From Pyrocephalus nanus (Eukaryota > Chordata > Aves > Passeriformes > Tyrannidae), in contig CM076266.1 in NCBI GenBank assembly GCA_038380795.1, forward strand, positions 32,810,145 to 32,874,144: a stretch of DNA of 64,000 bases, given 5' to 3'. The notes under the pieces were generated by a model, which did no database searches, had not been told where the DNA came from, and saw nothing but the letters and a program-made list of their open reading frames with translations. The stretch's first letter is position 1; each line of letters begins with the position of its first letter. Position numbers and translations under genes: made by a program. Positions 1 through 13,293 of this stretch are shown piece after piece.

Positions 1-1455
1 CACGTCCAGTGGAGAACCTTCTGCTTGCAATGCAATTTTTCCAATTACTTGCATACCCTGTGTTTCCCCAGACACCCAAAAGATAGACAGACAGAACCTT
101 TCATATATTATAATGATTAATCAGCTATAAATTCATGACTTGAAACGCTATCACTGCAATTTTGCCTCTCTGAGATCTCCGTGACCTTTGAAGAGTTCTG
201 TGTACTAGTTAACTGGTTTTGTTCCTGTAGCAACAACTACTAGTGCTTCCAGTTAGTTCACATTCCTGTAAAACCACACTTCTCTTGTCCCCAAATATTT
301 TGGAAGTTACTCGTTAAGCTAACAAACCTCAAAAGCACCATAAAGCACACAGAGCAAGTCAGTAATTGCACAGTGCTGGGCACAAGGTAGGTTTGCAGAA
401 AGACTCCTTTTGTTTGCAAACCCCCATGAGAAGAGAAATGTGAGGTGAACTGAGGCAGGAACGCTGCAGACCTGCCAGTTCTCTCCCTTCTGGGCAGAGG
501 CTGGCTCTCCCAGGGGACAGTATGTGAGGGCCATCTGTCCCTTACCGAACACCAGGCAGCCTGGGCAGGCAAACGGTGCCGCACACGGCAGTGGGGCCGC
601 AGCTCAGCACTGCAGCCAGGGATTCCAGGAGCACCAAGCTGTTTGCTAGGGTGGAAACCCACAAGCCTTGCAAGGCTCCTTCACACTCTGGCTTCTCCAG
701 TTCCAGAAGCAGCTGCTAGAAAAATTTCTAATTCTGCACAAGTTAGCAGCTGTGGACAGTTTCAGTCAAATGTGCAAAACGCTTACCTATTGCCAAAGCC
801 AAGTTTGCTCCATCAGGATAAATGCCCCACATGTATCACCCATTACTCTTCAATAAACTGGTTAAAGGTACTGAATAGCAGTCCATAAGGACATCTTTCC
901 CACCATGGAAAACCTCAAAACAAGCGAGACTTAGCAATCCTGATATTGCTCTGCTGCTGAACTAGGCTCTCTGACCCCATGGTCAAAGCCAGCACCCAGC
1001 TGCACATCCCAGGCAGCTCCCAAGCCCAGGAGTTGATGGCAGTAGGCACAGAAATGGGAAAATTCAAAGAGGCTGATTTTCCCATCTCCAGTGTAAGTAA
1101 AGGAACAAAATAACCACCTTGAAAGCCACACAAGAATGCCTGACAAACCGACAGCCATCAAATCAGAACAGTGAGACTCCCGTCTACACATTAACAGCAG
1201 TGCAATCGCAAGCCAAACATATTAAAATATGCAGAACACCAGGTAGTTATAAATAGACTGATTTTCCTACGTCGTGATTTCCAGATGAAATAATGTTTTC
1301 TTTTAGGCAAAACAGCTCAGTATTAAAAAAACCCTGGAAACTATTTTAAAACAAATTCCCATGCCAAAACTGGGCTTTGACATATGGAGAACGATTGAAG
1401 GCAAAGCACATTTCAAACACAAACCTCTCATTTCTAATGGACAAAGCCAATAGCA

Positions 1456-1497
1456 AGTTGTATGAGGGGCATACACAGTTGTATGAGGGGCTTACAA
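1456..1497 (+). repeat. Tandem duplication of a 21-bp unit
   Basis: Two adjacent 21-bp copies share AGTTGTATGAGGGGC and differ at a few 3' positions. This is a local duplication with no known function. Confidence 0.8.
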
Positions 1498-1908
1498 AAC
1501 CAAAGCACACTGAAACCTGCATATTTTGTAACTGATTTAGAGAAATCAACCATGTCAGCTGTTGGGTAACATTTGCCACAAGAAAACATCTCAAATTAAG
1601 AGAGATAGTATCTCTCTACAGACACATATCAAAATTAACAGGGAGCACAGAGAAACAATCATGGAAGACATTTCATAAGCACCTGGCACGCTATCATTTT
1701 TCCCCAGGCACAGAGCGAGCACATATATTACAGAATTCAAGCCACCCCCTGGGTTTCCTATTGAGAAATAACGTTCAGCTATGGCAAACCCGCTCTGGCC
1801 AATGTGCAAGAAACCTCAGTTCAACCACAGGGGAACACACCACAAATCCAGAGGACATCGTCCTGTCAGCTGCCTTCACGTACACGGGCCCTTCCAGTGA
1901 CTGGTGGA

Positions 1909-1933
1909 TTTTTTTTTCTTTTTTTTTTTTTTT
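1909..1933. repeat. Poly-T tract
   Basis: A T run interrupted once by C, about 25 bases long. Confidence 0.9.
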
Positions 1934-4900
1934 AAGGAAGGTGAATCTGAACTCTGCCTTGCAGCTTTGTATTATTCATGACATAATTGCTATGTTTTAT
2001 TAGAAATATGATCTATTATAACCTTGAATACGGTAACTTAAATGACATTGAAAATTAGATTATTCTGATTATTAGAGAAGTGAGAAAGGTACTAAACATT
2101 TGTAAGGCTGATAATCAATCAGTGTACCCATCTGAGTGCAATAAAAATCAATCAGGAGCTAGTGTGTTTAAATCTAATTTTTTAAGCATGACATTTTCTT
2201 CTGAGTTTCTTTTTTAAATGTCACCCTCTTCTACAACAGTGATTGATTCTATCCCCAGGGACAGTTAACTCCAACTGTTTTATTCATTGCACTGAGCTCT
2301 TGGATCCACAGTCTTTTCTAAATATCAAACTAATGACAACAATAATATTTTCATCAAAATGTGAAATTCAGAAATAGGTGTTCATGGAATCAAAGCAGCG
2401 AGAAGCGTGGCAGTGTATTTAAATTGCTTCAAATACGAGGGACCTTTCAACTAGCAAGCAGTGTACTTTATTTAACACAGAAAATGGTGGAATTTTGTGT
2501 CCCTCCAGTTCTCTTCCCTCTCCCCCCTCCCCCCGCCAAAGGAGAAGGCCAAGAATTTGCTTGTTTAAAACATAATTCATTTAGAAATGTTTCAGAAGTG
2601 AACAATGAATCACTGGCTATAGGGAGTCTGTGAGTAATTACCTATGCCTTCAAAATAACCTTATTAGGCTATTGTAAGTATAGGGGAGACCTTTGATACT
2701 TATAGCCTAAGGGCCTCTATTTTTCCATTCATGCACAGGGGATTTATATGGTTATATCCTATTATAACTGACGAAAGCAACACATCTCCCGTTTATGTAT
2801 GAGGATAACTGCGGGGTTAATATATCAAGAACTGAGTTATAAGAACAGGTTTCATTATATGAATGAATGATACAAATGGATGCTCTACAGCTTTATTTAA
2901 CTGGCCTGAAACTTGATCTGTGGTTTCAAGGATTCCCATCAGACCAAAAATTTTATTTTTGACATGAAATTTGGCACTTGCCATTGTCACATTCCTGAAA
3001 TATTAGTAAAGGGAATGAGCAAAAAAAGGAGTTTCTAGCCCCTTTAAGAAAAACAACACCAATTGAAATCAGACTTAGGATCAGAACTGAAAAGCTAATG
3101 CACAACAACAGGCTGAGAGAAAAATACCCCTTGAAAATAACTGAAAGGTATGCCTTTGGTATTCTTTTATCTATTTATTTTAAATTATTAATTATATTGT
3201 TTCACCTTTTCTTTTTTATTATTGATTTAAGACATCCAGAAGCCAAAAAGAGCAGCTAACATACTTGAGATATTTAGAACTGCCAGTCCAAGACCTGAAA
3301 CCACTGCTGAAGGAAAACAAATGTTTCTACAGGCAGATTTGCTTGAATGTTGCAGAAGGACAGGACAAAAAACCACACAAACCCAAACACCAAAAGCCCT
3401 TAACCTGTTTCCAAGTGTGTGAATATATCACTAAGGCTGACCTTTATATTGACCATAGTATTTCAGGACTGGTTCAAGTTCTGAAGAACATGCCAAACAC
3501 AGTAATAACTGCTCAAAGAATAAAAATCAGGACTCCATAAATACACATGGAAACTTCTCTGAACAGGTTCTAAGAACAAATGAGAAATGAAGAAGTTGCA
3601 AAAACAGAAGTACAGCAAACAAGTGGAACAAAATCAGAAGAAAATGTGTTTTGCAGTATGTGGGTGTGGGCAGACAGAGGAGAGAGCACAAGAAGCAGCT
3701 GAGTCAGAGCCAGGATGTATAGGGCACAACATCTATACCACAAAATGAAATGAATGCAGACACCTTGGTCTCCCTTACCATCTCTCTCCATACTGCAACC
3801 AAAGTAGGTGGAGAGATGCAATTATACATTTAATGATAAACTGTTTAAATGGCATTTGCCCTGTGATTTCCATTTTCAAAGTGCTTTATTATCATCAACT
3901 AATTGGCAGTGTGAAATAGGATATTCCACACACTCTTAGCAGCTGATGCTTAAAGAGCTATTGAAGGTTGTTAGCATTAACAACTGCAGGCAGAATAAAT
4001 CACTAATATTTCCCATGAAGATCCACGAACATATCTGCAATGGAAATAGCCTAGCTACACTCATTGACTCAGACAAAATTTACTCACCGATAGATTTCTA
4101 TCTGTATTTCATATAGGCAACACCTCAAGTTACTTAATATAGTCAGAAATTCCCATATGCAAGACGGAGCATCTCCATAGGCAGGTCATGCAATGTCCCT
4201 GTGCATCTTGTGCTGCTGTTGAATTAACCTACTCATCTGTTATTCTCTCCTAGTTCCTGTCCTGCCCCATCTCTCTCAGCATTCTGCATGAAATCAGTCA
4301 CTTTCTTATTCTCAACAAAAAACCTGCAATTTTTATTAAGATCTGCCATGCCACTTGCAACAGGTTTGCAGAGTAATAGCATCCTCCCCTTCCCTGCTCA
4401 GTGCAGAAATGGGAAGGAGCTTTGAGAATCAATCACTTCATCTAGGGAGGTTTCCCAAACTTACTGGGTTTCTGTGGGTAACCCACCATGAAATGCCAGC
4501 CTGCAGCAGAATCCCCATGAAACTCAAATCCTCAGGGAAACAAAGTATTGTGCTTACTATCCCTTGTTTTGGCTGCTGAGATCCCAGTGGATTTACTAGT
4601 AACTTCTGTGGCAGTCTAGATAAAATTCTCCATGCAGCTGGTTAATGAGAAATACTCTGGGGAACCAGAGGACAGCTTTTCTGGAACTGCAATGTCTTAA
4701 CACATTAGCTAAAAATATACAAGACCACAAGTGCAATGTGATTATTCTTTCTCTTCCTTATGGCTGAAGCGACCAAATGTATACACAGCAGCTGAAAAAC
4801 ATTTCTAAGTACTCAGCCTGAAAATAAATTTCTATTAAGCTATAGTGAGTTTCTTTTACCATAGGCCAGGTAAAGAAAAAAAATCCCTAAATTTCAAACT

Positions 4901-4967
4901 CTGAACTTTCAGTCAGAAATCACTAAGAGGCCATTAAATCTGTCTCATCTGATTTCAGCTGTTGAAG

Positions 4968-5027
4968 TGCCCTTTCGAGCTACCTTCTCAAAGCAACTGC
5001 CCTTTTGAGCTACAATCTTGAAGCCTG
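4968..5027 (+). repeat. Imperfect 30-bp tandem duplication
   Basis: Two adjacent 30-bp copies begin TGCCCTTT(C/T)GAGCTAC and agree at about 22 of 30 positions by eye. It is an old local duplication, about 45 bases left of the half-site cluster at 5073. Confidence 0.7.
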
Positions 5028-5072
5028 GCACACTAACTCTTTATGGATAACTGATTACAGGTAAAAATACCC

Positions 5073-5110
5073 TGAACCTGACCTTTTTCTCCAGGGTCAC
5101 CAAAAGGTAA
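5073..5110. promoter_or_regulatory. Cluster of nuclear-receptor half-sites, including a DR5-like pair
   Basis: Within 38 bases lie TGAACC and TGACCT (5073-5084; the complement reads AGGTCA then GGTTCA with no spacer), followed by GGGTCA (5094-5099), five bases, and AGGTAA (5105-5110). The second pair matches the RGKTCA-N5-RGKTCA pattern bound by RAR/RXR except for one position in the second half. The known RARB response element is also a DR5. Occupancy is unproven, and such matches occur by chance. Confidence 0.25.
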
Positions 5111-5600
5111 ATCAGTCTACTCATCTACACATATTACATGAATTTCTCTTAGGAGACAGTTATGGTAGTACAATGCCTTGCAACTGGGAGATGCTGGGGT
5201 TATCCAAAGTCCTCAATCCAATTTGTTGGGCATTATCCAGGACTGCTGATGGCCAGAGAAGTGCATGGCTGCAAGCTAAGACCAGACACTGCACCCTATT
5301 CCTGCCCACTGCCTGGCCAGACTGTAGCACTTTGCACTTCAACTTGCGGCAGCTATTTTATTTCTCCTCCTAACACAAAAAGAAGAAAAGAACATGCCTT
5401 GTGTTTTACTTCACTGGAAAGCTACCTACCATAACAAACTGCAAGCTCTTTCCTGACAGCACCATTAACAGACTCCTTCAACTAAACAGCTTTCCATAAT
5501 AAGCGCATTCATTCAATGTAATGACTGAGTCTCAGCTACAGGACAAATTCTGATCGTGTATGACAAAACTGACTTTATGGGACAGCAAATGGAAAGGCTA

Positions 5601-5764
5601 CAAAAAACCCCGCAAACAAACAAACAAAAAACCCCAGCCAACCAACCAACAAACATACCAAAAAAAAAAAAAAAAAACCAAAAAAAAAACCAAAAAAAAC
5701 CCCCACAAACCCAAAAACCCACACCAAAAAAAAACACACAAAAAAACCAACAAAACCAAACAAC
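5601..5764 (+). repeat. Degenerate A/C-rich low-complexity tract
   Basis: About 160 bases are composed almost only of A runs broken by C or CC (CAAACAAACAAAC, then AACCAACC, then A17, then AAAACCCCC types). It has no fixed period. Open frames across it (lysine-, asparagine- and proline-rich one way, phenylalanine-rich the other) are composition artefacts. Confidence 0.9.
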
Positions 5765-8700
5765 AGAGGTGAGCTAGAAGACCCATTCCCTTTGCTTGTA
5801 CATGGACATTTAGAACCCAGGGCAATGGCTCTCCAGAAGGAAGAACAGAAGTTCAGTAACTATACCAAGACAGCGTGCCACTGCATTTCTCCATTTTATT
5901 ATGGGTGGTTTCATGCAGTGAACACAGTCTAGCTTTCCCCAAAGAGGGTTCACTCCTACATTATTTACCAGAATTAAAGATAACAGCCCCAACTTATCCC
6001 CACTGCTGTTTTTGTCTTGCAGTGGTGCTACTCCACCGATCGCAGCGGAGTCCTATTAGTGCAGAACTACAGTAGCGTAGTGGGAGATCAGGTCTAATAT
6101 CGGTATCTGCAGATGGATAACACCACATTCATACCTAAGTTTCATTTCTTTGTTTTGCCCCCAAGGCTAAATTTCACATTTGTACCTCCTGGTGCCTTGT
6201 GCAATTGTGTAAAGGTGCATCTTGCGAGAGAGCTGCCAACTGACAACACGTCTGAAGAGGCTTGCGTGCTCGGTGTACTTCATCAAGCACAAAGAACACA
6301 TTGCCTCCCGCAACCGTAAATTGAGCTCATGAAGGCGGAGGAACAGTTGTTCCCGGCATGTTTTAAGAAAGGGAGCTGCAGTCTTGAATCGCAGCGTTAG
6401 TCTGCGTTACAGCTTGCAGCCCTGGCCTCCCACTAGGCCAGGGATAATAAAAGCAAAGAAATAGCTCAGCTACTATTTACCTATTCCTCTGAAGCAAATG
6501 TGGAAAACACACCATTATGAACTTACACACATTCCTTCCTAAGGGCAAAGGCTTGCTGATATTCCTACTACTAGAACAAAATAAAATAAAATTGAGATTG
6601 GGAGGTTATTTCCATCTCTCAAGGTGCCAGGATTGGCCCTCAAAGCAGAGGGCAGGGGGGACAGAGAGGGAGCCCCACAGCCACGCTCTCCCTGCTTGGG
6701 CTTCCTTCCCAGTTGGCTGAAGCTGCTGCCGAATTACCTGCTCCACCATGACAGGCAGCTCAGCAGCAAGAGAGGGAAGAACTGTACCAATTAATCAGGA
6801 GGACCTAAAAGCACTGCAAGATCAGCCCAAAAAAGTCTCACACAGATGCACGGTCCAACACAGCTGGTGGGCCAGCACTGGCCAGGGGCCTTGGACTGCA
6901 GGTGGGTTGGATTTTTTAAAGAACAGTCCCTGTTTTTAACACTGTTTTGCATATTACTACAAGAAAAGCTACATCAAATGGGAAAATAGCACACTCAAAC
7001 AACACTATTGCATCTCACTGCATTGTAGTGTTTTATGTCCTCTGCCTTCCCAAAAGCTGAGCAATTGGAATAAACAATCTGCAGATTTTTTGTTGGGGTG
7101 GGGTACTTTTTCTTAAGATTACATCATCCTTTTTTCACAAACTGTAACTTAAGGAGAAAGCAAGGAGTGAGGTCAAGGGACTTTTTCTTTCCATTTCAGG
7201 ATTTCAGGAAAGCCGCACAGAGCCAGCCAGCAGGCTCTGGGAGTGCCAGGCTGGCAACATCACCAGATTCCCATAAAAGCCCTGCTGAAGCTGGCTGCTG
7301 CCACAGGTAAACAAGTTTATTCACTTTCAGCTCTAGCATCTCACTGCCCACCCTGAAGCACTACACCCATGAGCTGAAGCACTTGTAAGGCCTTTTTATT
7401 CCAGGTTTTTCTTTGGATCCCTTTCTGCCCAGACATGGCGTTACTTGGCACTGAGCCCCAGCCAGGCTCAACCTGCAGCAGCTGAAGCCCCAGCTCACGG
7501 CCAGGATCTCTGCACCTGGGACAGCAGCAGGTTTTGCTCTTCAAAGCAAATGGTGACTGGGAGACAAAGGCTGCTGTTTGTACATGTAATGAACATTGCT
7601 CCATCCATAATTCACACACACAAATACTGCTTCTCATCTATTAATGCAGGCTCTCTGGACATCTGTACTCCCGCTTTATGTAGAGGCAAAAGCATCACAG
7701 CATTACGGGGTCGAATTCCCTTAACACACCTGCAGCAACCTCAGCTGTTTCAGCACTCACGTTATGACATGAATCACTCCAGAAGCCTGCACCTAATTAT
7801 CAGACTGTCTATTTTCATATATCTTATCTTTTATGTACAATGCCAGTTAGAAGTTCTTCTAAAATACATTCCAACTATTCTTTCATTTAAGAAAAAAAAA
7901 ATTCCTTTCTTGTCTGGGACTGAAGTTCTAAAATAGCAGGAGTAAGTGGACCAGATTATTTTAAAAAGAAGGCATGCTAGTAGCTACAGGACTGACTTAA
8001 AGAGCTTAATTCTGTCAGACAGGGTCAAGCAGCACCAAATCCTGATTTCTCCGTAAGATCTTTTAAATATCCCCAGTAAAGCCAGCACATAACCTTTTTA
8101 CATTAAGCACTTTCACAGTACACCAGATCAGCCTGATGTAGTGATCATACAAGGAGTAAAGCAGACAGACACTTGTTTCCAGGAAACAGCAAGATACTAA
8201 AAAAAGCAACCTTTTTATTGTTGATTTGAAATCGAAGTGATTACTGAGGGCTCTGCAACTTCCAGGGCAAGACTTTGTCCACACAAGGGAGTTCATTTTG
8301 AGAAGGCAAACAGGCAGCAGGTCAACATAGAGTTAACTCAATAAAATAATAATTTCTACTTGGATAAACTGACCTAGTTTTCCCAGACTTCTCCATGAAA
8401 ACAAAGGATGCAACTTGGACATGAGATGACGTCTGAAAGGGAAGCCAAGGGCTGGGCAAGGAGACTGAATTCAACAGCTGGTCCTTAACTAAATGAGGGT
8501 GGTGGTCCATAGCTGGCATTAGAAATGACTACCTGGCACAGAATTAACTGGCATTACTAATGGTTCTCATCCCCATTTTATCTCATCTGTGCCAATGACA
8601 AGTCTTTCATGTCCTTCAACAGTGTAGGTTTGGGCCCTGAACTCATCATACATGTTGGATGCTTCCTTGCAGCTAGGATGGTCTTCACCAAGACTGGCAA

Positions 8701-11700
8701 GTGCAAGATGCAAGACACACTAACAGAAGAGCTTCTATGAGGTCCTCAGAATATTATTCCAGAGCTACAACCGTCATGGGACGCACAGGCTGAAAACTCA
8801 GATTTCCAAAAGCAGAGGTTTATTCAGTTCCTGAAAGAGCTGCTGAACATCCACCTGCCCAGCCAGCTGCAGGACTGCCCTGGAGCCCCAGGCTTTGCGG
8901 CAGACACAGCTCAGGCAAGTCCCAGGGCCTGGGATGCACATCGTGGAGGACAGGAGCAGACAAGGCTCTTTCCCGGCCCCCCCTCATAACTCATCCTTGA
9001 GTTTGATTTTGCAAAACAGAACAATGCAGACAATCTGCATTTTAGGATTCAACCCAGTGTTATTTTTCTGCAGAGCCTTGTTGTGCTGGAACACCTCCAA
9101 CCAGCTCAAGTTAAACAATTTGCCCAGAGAAAATGTTCAATGAAGGGGAAACATAAAAGTATGTACAGAAAGAGGCCTGAGTCCCCCTCTTTTCTAATCC
9201 ATCACACAGCATTAGAGATTAAATACTCATTAAAATATATATAATAAACTGTTAAGACAGGATATCTAGTGATTTCTCTTAATTGCCTCGCTTTTCCCAC
9301 ACCCCAGTTTCTAGGGAATATTTTTAAATATTCTTCCTCCATTAGTGGAAGGCCCTTTACCATGGGGTTACCTCACCATTTCATCCCCACAGCAAGAAAT
9401 AAGACCCCAAAAGTGGTGGGGCTTATACTGCATAACCTGTGAGAGGTAGCTGATATGCCTGTACAGTTTTATGTATTTTCATGGCTTACAGGGCTTTAAT
9501 TCTAGTAGGAAAAATGTTCCTAATAAACATGTGAAGTAGCTATAACTGACTTAGAAAACAAGAGGAAAAGTTGCCAAGAAAAAACTTTGACTCTCTTTAG
9601 GACAAGCAGAATTTAAGCCTTCTGCAGAATTAAAGGAATAAAATATTTATGTTTATTCTCCTCTGCCTCTGTGTACTTTTTCCTGTGTTAGGAGAGAGGT
9701 TTGAACATAAAGGGGCTTCTTTTTCTTAATAACAGCTATCCTCTTGCTTTTCATTTTTTATCTTTTATTATTATTCTTATTATTTGCACTCCATTTTAAA
9801 ATTATGTTCTGGATGTTCTGATTTAACAGCAGTGTTCACCTGAAGAGGCATCCAAGGTGGGGGGGAAGAAAAAAGCATGCATTGAGCTTCTCTTCCAAAT
9901 TACCAAAAGGGGCAAATCAAACATCCTTCCTGTAGAAAAGTACTGTCAAAATACTCTTATGAACTAGCACTTGTCCACGTCACTTGTTCCAGGGATCTGG
10001 ATCATACAATTTGATCCCTGAGCTACTCAAAGGGATAACCAGATCGTGTAGCACAGTACATTAACTACAAAACCAAATACACACTAGCTCAGGACTTCTA
10101 CACATTAATCTCCAAGAGACATCTAATCTAAAACACAAGAGCCCTAGCCTGCTCCCTGCCCAACAGAGAGCAACAAAAGCTCCCCTAATCTCATGCTTCA
10201 TCTTCCAGCATCAATAGCTTTTCTGTATCAGGAAAAAACACACCTTGATGAAATTTCAGATGTGACACTTTTTTGAGTGGTTTTTCCCACTGTGTCTCCA
10301 CTAGAAGCAAAACAAACCATGTCATGGGTCACCTAGAAGAAGTGTCATGGCAAGAAAAACAGGGGAAAGACAGTCCTTGCATGTAAGAAGCAGCTCACAC
10401 AGCTACGGTGCAGTGAGGGATGCTGAACATGCGAGGTGCAGCAGTTCAGCACATAAGGATGTTCAGTTACTGCTGATTTGTCTTCCTGGGCTGATGCCTC
10501 CTCTACTGATGTCTCTGCGTTACCAAATGGCTAAAACCTGTGCAATGCCAATATCAGTCTTTTTTTTTAAGATACCGAAAAAACTCTCATGCATTAGCCA
10601 ATATAAACATCTTATAATTAATTTTTAACCCCCTAAAAAATAAAACTTCAATCTTTGATACTGGAACATCCTCTAAAAGTACACAAAATATAAAGTATTA
10701 TGCTTTGTAAGAGAACATGTAACTTTGAAATATAATTTTGATTTTGAAATATAATACTGCTCCCCATAAAGTCCAGCAATTCCTAACAATTTCCATTTTT
10801 TCTACCTCTCTTACATTCTATAACTATTTCCGTAATACAAACTGTAATCAGGTAATTGGGAGTTAAAATAAAAACACGGAGAGATGAGAAGAGGCAAAGG
10901 ATTTGCAGCAGCACCCACTGCACCAGGGCTGACTGACAGCAGAAAATCTGCTAATGATGGAAATAGGAGGAGACAGAGCAGGTGAAAACAGTGTCTCTGG
11001 ATCGACCGCTGTGTCAAGGAGTGATGTCCTCTCCTGCTCCTTCAACCGCGCAGTGATGTCTTCACCAAAACTACCTGCCAAGGGAATAAAGACTATCCCT
11101 CTGTGCCAGAGACCTGGCACCGCAGCCATTTGACAAAGTGCACATGTGCCCGTTTGAGGAGAGAGGGAGGTGATGTCTGCAGCATTTCTAAAATGCTTTC
11201 CTTTTTCATCCAGTGTTATTCAACTTAGTATCTCTGTTTGTGATGTCTTAATTCATCCTCAGTGTTAAGTTTTCCTATTTAATCTAAGGTGGTTTTTTTT
11301 CAGGCTCCCAAGTTTTACTGTTAAAGAGTTTCCCGAGTTTAAATACACCAAGTTCTGCCTCCAAGAAAATATTTATGGTGGAGCATCGACCTACTTAACA
11401 CAGGAAAAAACAATCCAAAGTGCAAAATGCACAACACTGACTGCCAGTAATCCTTCTTCCCACAAATTTTAAGACAAGAAATGTTTAAAAATATAATGCA
11501 TTTGAAATTATACAAATGTAATACGCTTTGTTAGTCCGTCATTTTAAATGGTTTGTAAAGTCCTCCCTCAGAGGACTGGGTTTAAATCATTCATTAACTT
11601 GAAGCTGATTGCTCTGTCCTGGAAAGGGGGAAGAACATGGATTTCTCAGATGTAACCCAATTTCCTACCAGAAACAAAAACGACCTGATGAAATTCAGTT

Positions 11701-13270
11701 ACCTAAACCATCTATCATACCCCAAGCAGAAGCATAAATAAATTAAATTACCAAATGAGCTCCTTCAGCAAAGTCCAACTTTATTGTGAGTTTTAAAATT
11801 AACATTTCACTTGCTTCAAAGTTTGAAAAAACAAAGACAGAAAGAAAAGTAGGTCAGCATGTTTCCCCAGCATGTCTTTCTGACTCCATTAAAACTGTCT
11901 GTCAGATGACTAACCATGCCTGTAATCCAACTAAAAGCATGTTTGCTTTCTGTTGCACTTTTTGCCAGGGGAAAGGAAGAATTCCACTTAGTTTTAACGC
12001 TGAAATTCAGGTAAATCTCTCCAAAGTCAGACAATTTCCTCACATTTACTTACCAAATCTGTTTATATCAACAACAAGCAACTGGTTATGGATGCACAGC
12101 ACTGAGAAATGATCCCACAGCTCATTAAATGCCGATCAGCCACAGGCACCGCCTGTAGGGCTTTAAGCTACAACTTGTAGAAGTCAGGTTTCAGAGCTAT
12201 TGTCTGATTGAGAGACTTTTCATGAGACCTAGATTTAAACATTTAAGAGCTTTTAAAGACATGCAAGCATGCAAACAAGTACTGGAGTAAAGTAAGACCG
12301 GGCAAAAGCATTCCTGTTCATCTTGGACCCAAGGAAATTAAAAATCCCAATGCCTTATGATCTTTCCTTTTCCTTTTACAGAATTAGCAGCTGAGTGTTA
12401 TTTAAGTTAGGATAGAAAAAGTGTTATTTCTACTGCTTGTACACCATCTACTTTAAAAAAATCCTTTACACTTTCCACACGAGCGCTGAAGAACTGGAGA
12501 TTAACTGTTCCGATGTATTCTAAAATGAGCATGTGATTCAAAGTCAAACTAAAAACAAATCGAGGCTATTTTTAGAGCACAGTCCTAGGGCCAGCATCCC
12601 AGCAGGCGGAGCTGCAATGTGTCAGCCGGCTTATCACAGGCACAGCAATGGAAAACTCCCTCTGCTATTACAATTCATAGAGCGGATGAAAGCAAGTCCT
12701 AAGAGCCTGACAGCAGCAGAGGGAAATCCATGGCTTCATCTGCTTATGTAGAGATCTTCCTAAACTGTCTTTGAGATCTTACTGGTTTCTGAGCTCACGC
12801 TTTCTGTCTTCCACACCATCAGCACAGGAGCTGCTCTCTGCAGAGAGCCAGCACGAGTTTTGTTTCTTTGCCTGCTGCAGAGTCATCTACACTATGCAAG
12901 ACCATCTCCAGTAAAGTGATCACTAGGAAAACGAAGCAGCAAGTTTGCAGATATAAACCATCAGGAGGATGTATGCATTCTCACATATGTTTCTCCTAAA
13001 AGGAAGGACCAAATATGTGTCTCCTCTGATACAGAGTCCTTCAGGCACATTCGGGTTGCTGCAGTTCAGACTTCCCAGAACTCTTGGGAACAATTTACTG
13101 CATTTCTCATGAACCTTGGCTACTGTAGATAACATTTTCAGGTTGGCCTGACAACCAAATAAGCCATGTTTAGCTTCAAGGCCCATGACACTGGCAATTT
13201 GCTCGTTCCCAGACTGATACTTATCTCATCGACATTTCTCCATCCTTTGGATTCAGCATCCCAAAATAAT

Positions 13271-13293
13271 AAAAAAAAAAAAAAAAAAAAAAA
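13271..13293 (+). repeat. Poly-A tract
   Basis: An uninterrupted run of 23 A. No retroposed gene or SINE body is recognisable immediately to its left. Confidence 0.9.

Noticed and set aside
5513..5825. Lys/Asn-rich and Phe-rich open frames
   Set aside because: They are translations of the A/C-rich low-complexity tract.
7445..7936. 163-codon plus-strand open frame
   Set aside because: It has no recognisable family, runs into an A-rich end, and shows no promoter or splice support.
8575..8988. Protein-like stretches: minus strand 8575-8722 (LALASLGEDHPS type) and plus strand 8743-8988 (RFIQFLKELLN type)
   Set aside because: They read plausibly but lie on opposite strands. The plus-strand stretch has no usable start, neither shows a clear exon structure, and neither matches a family I know. 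A blastx search would settle whether either is a pseudogene piece.
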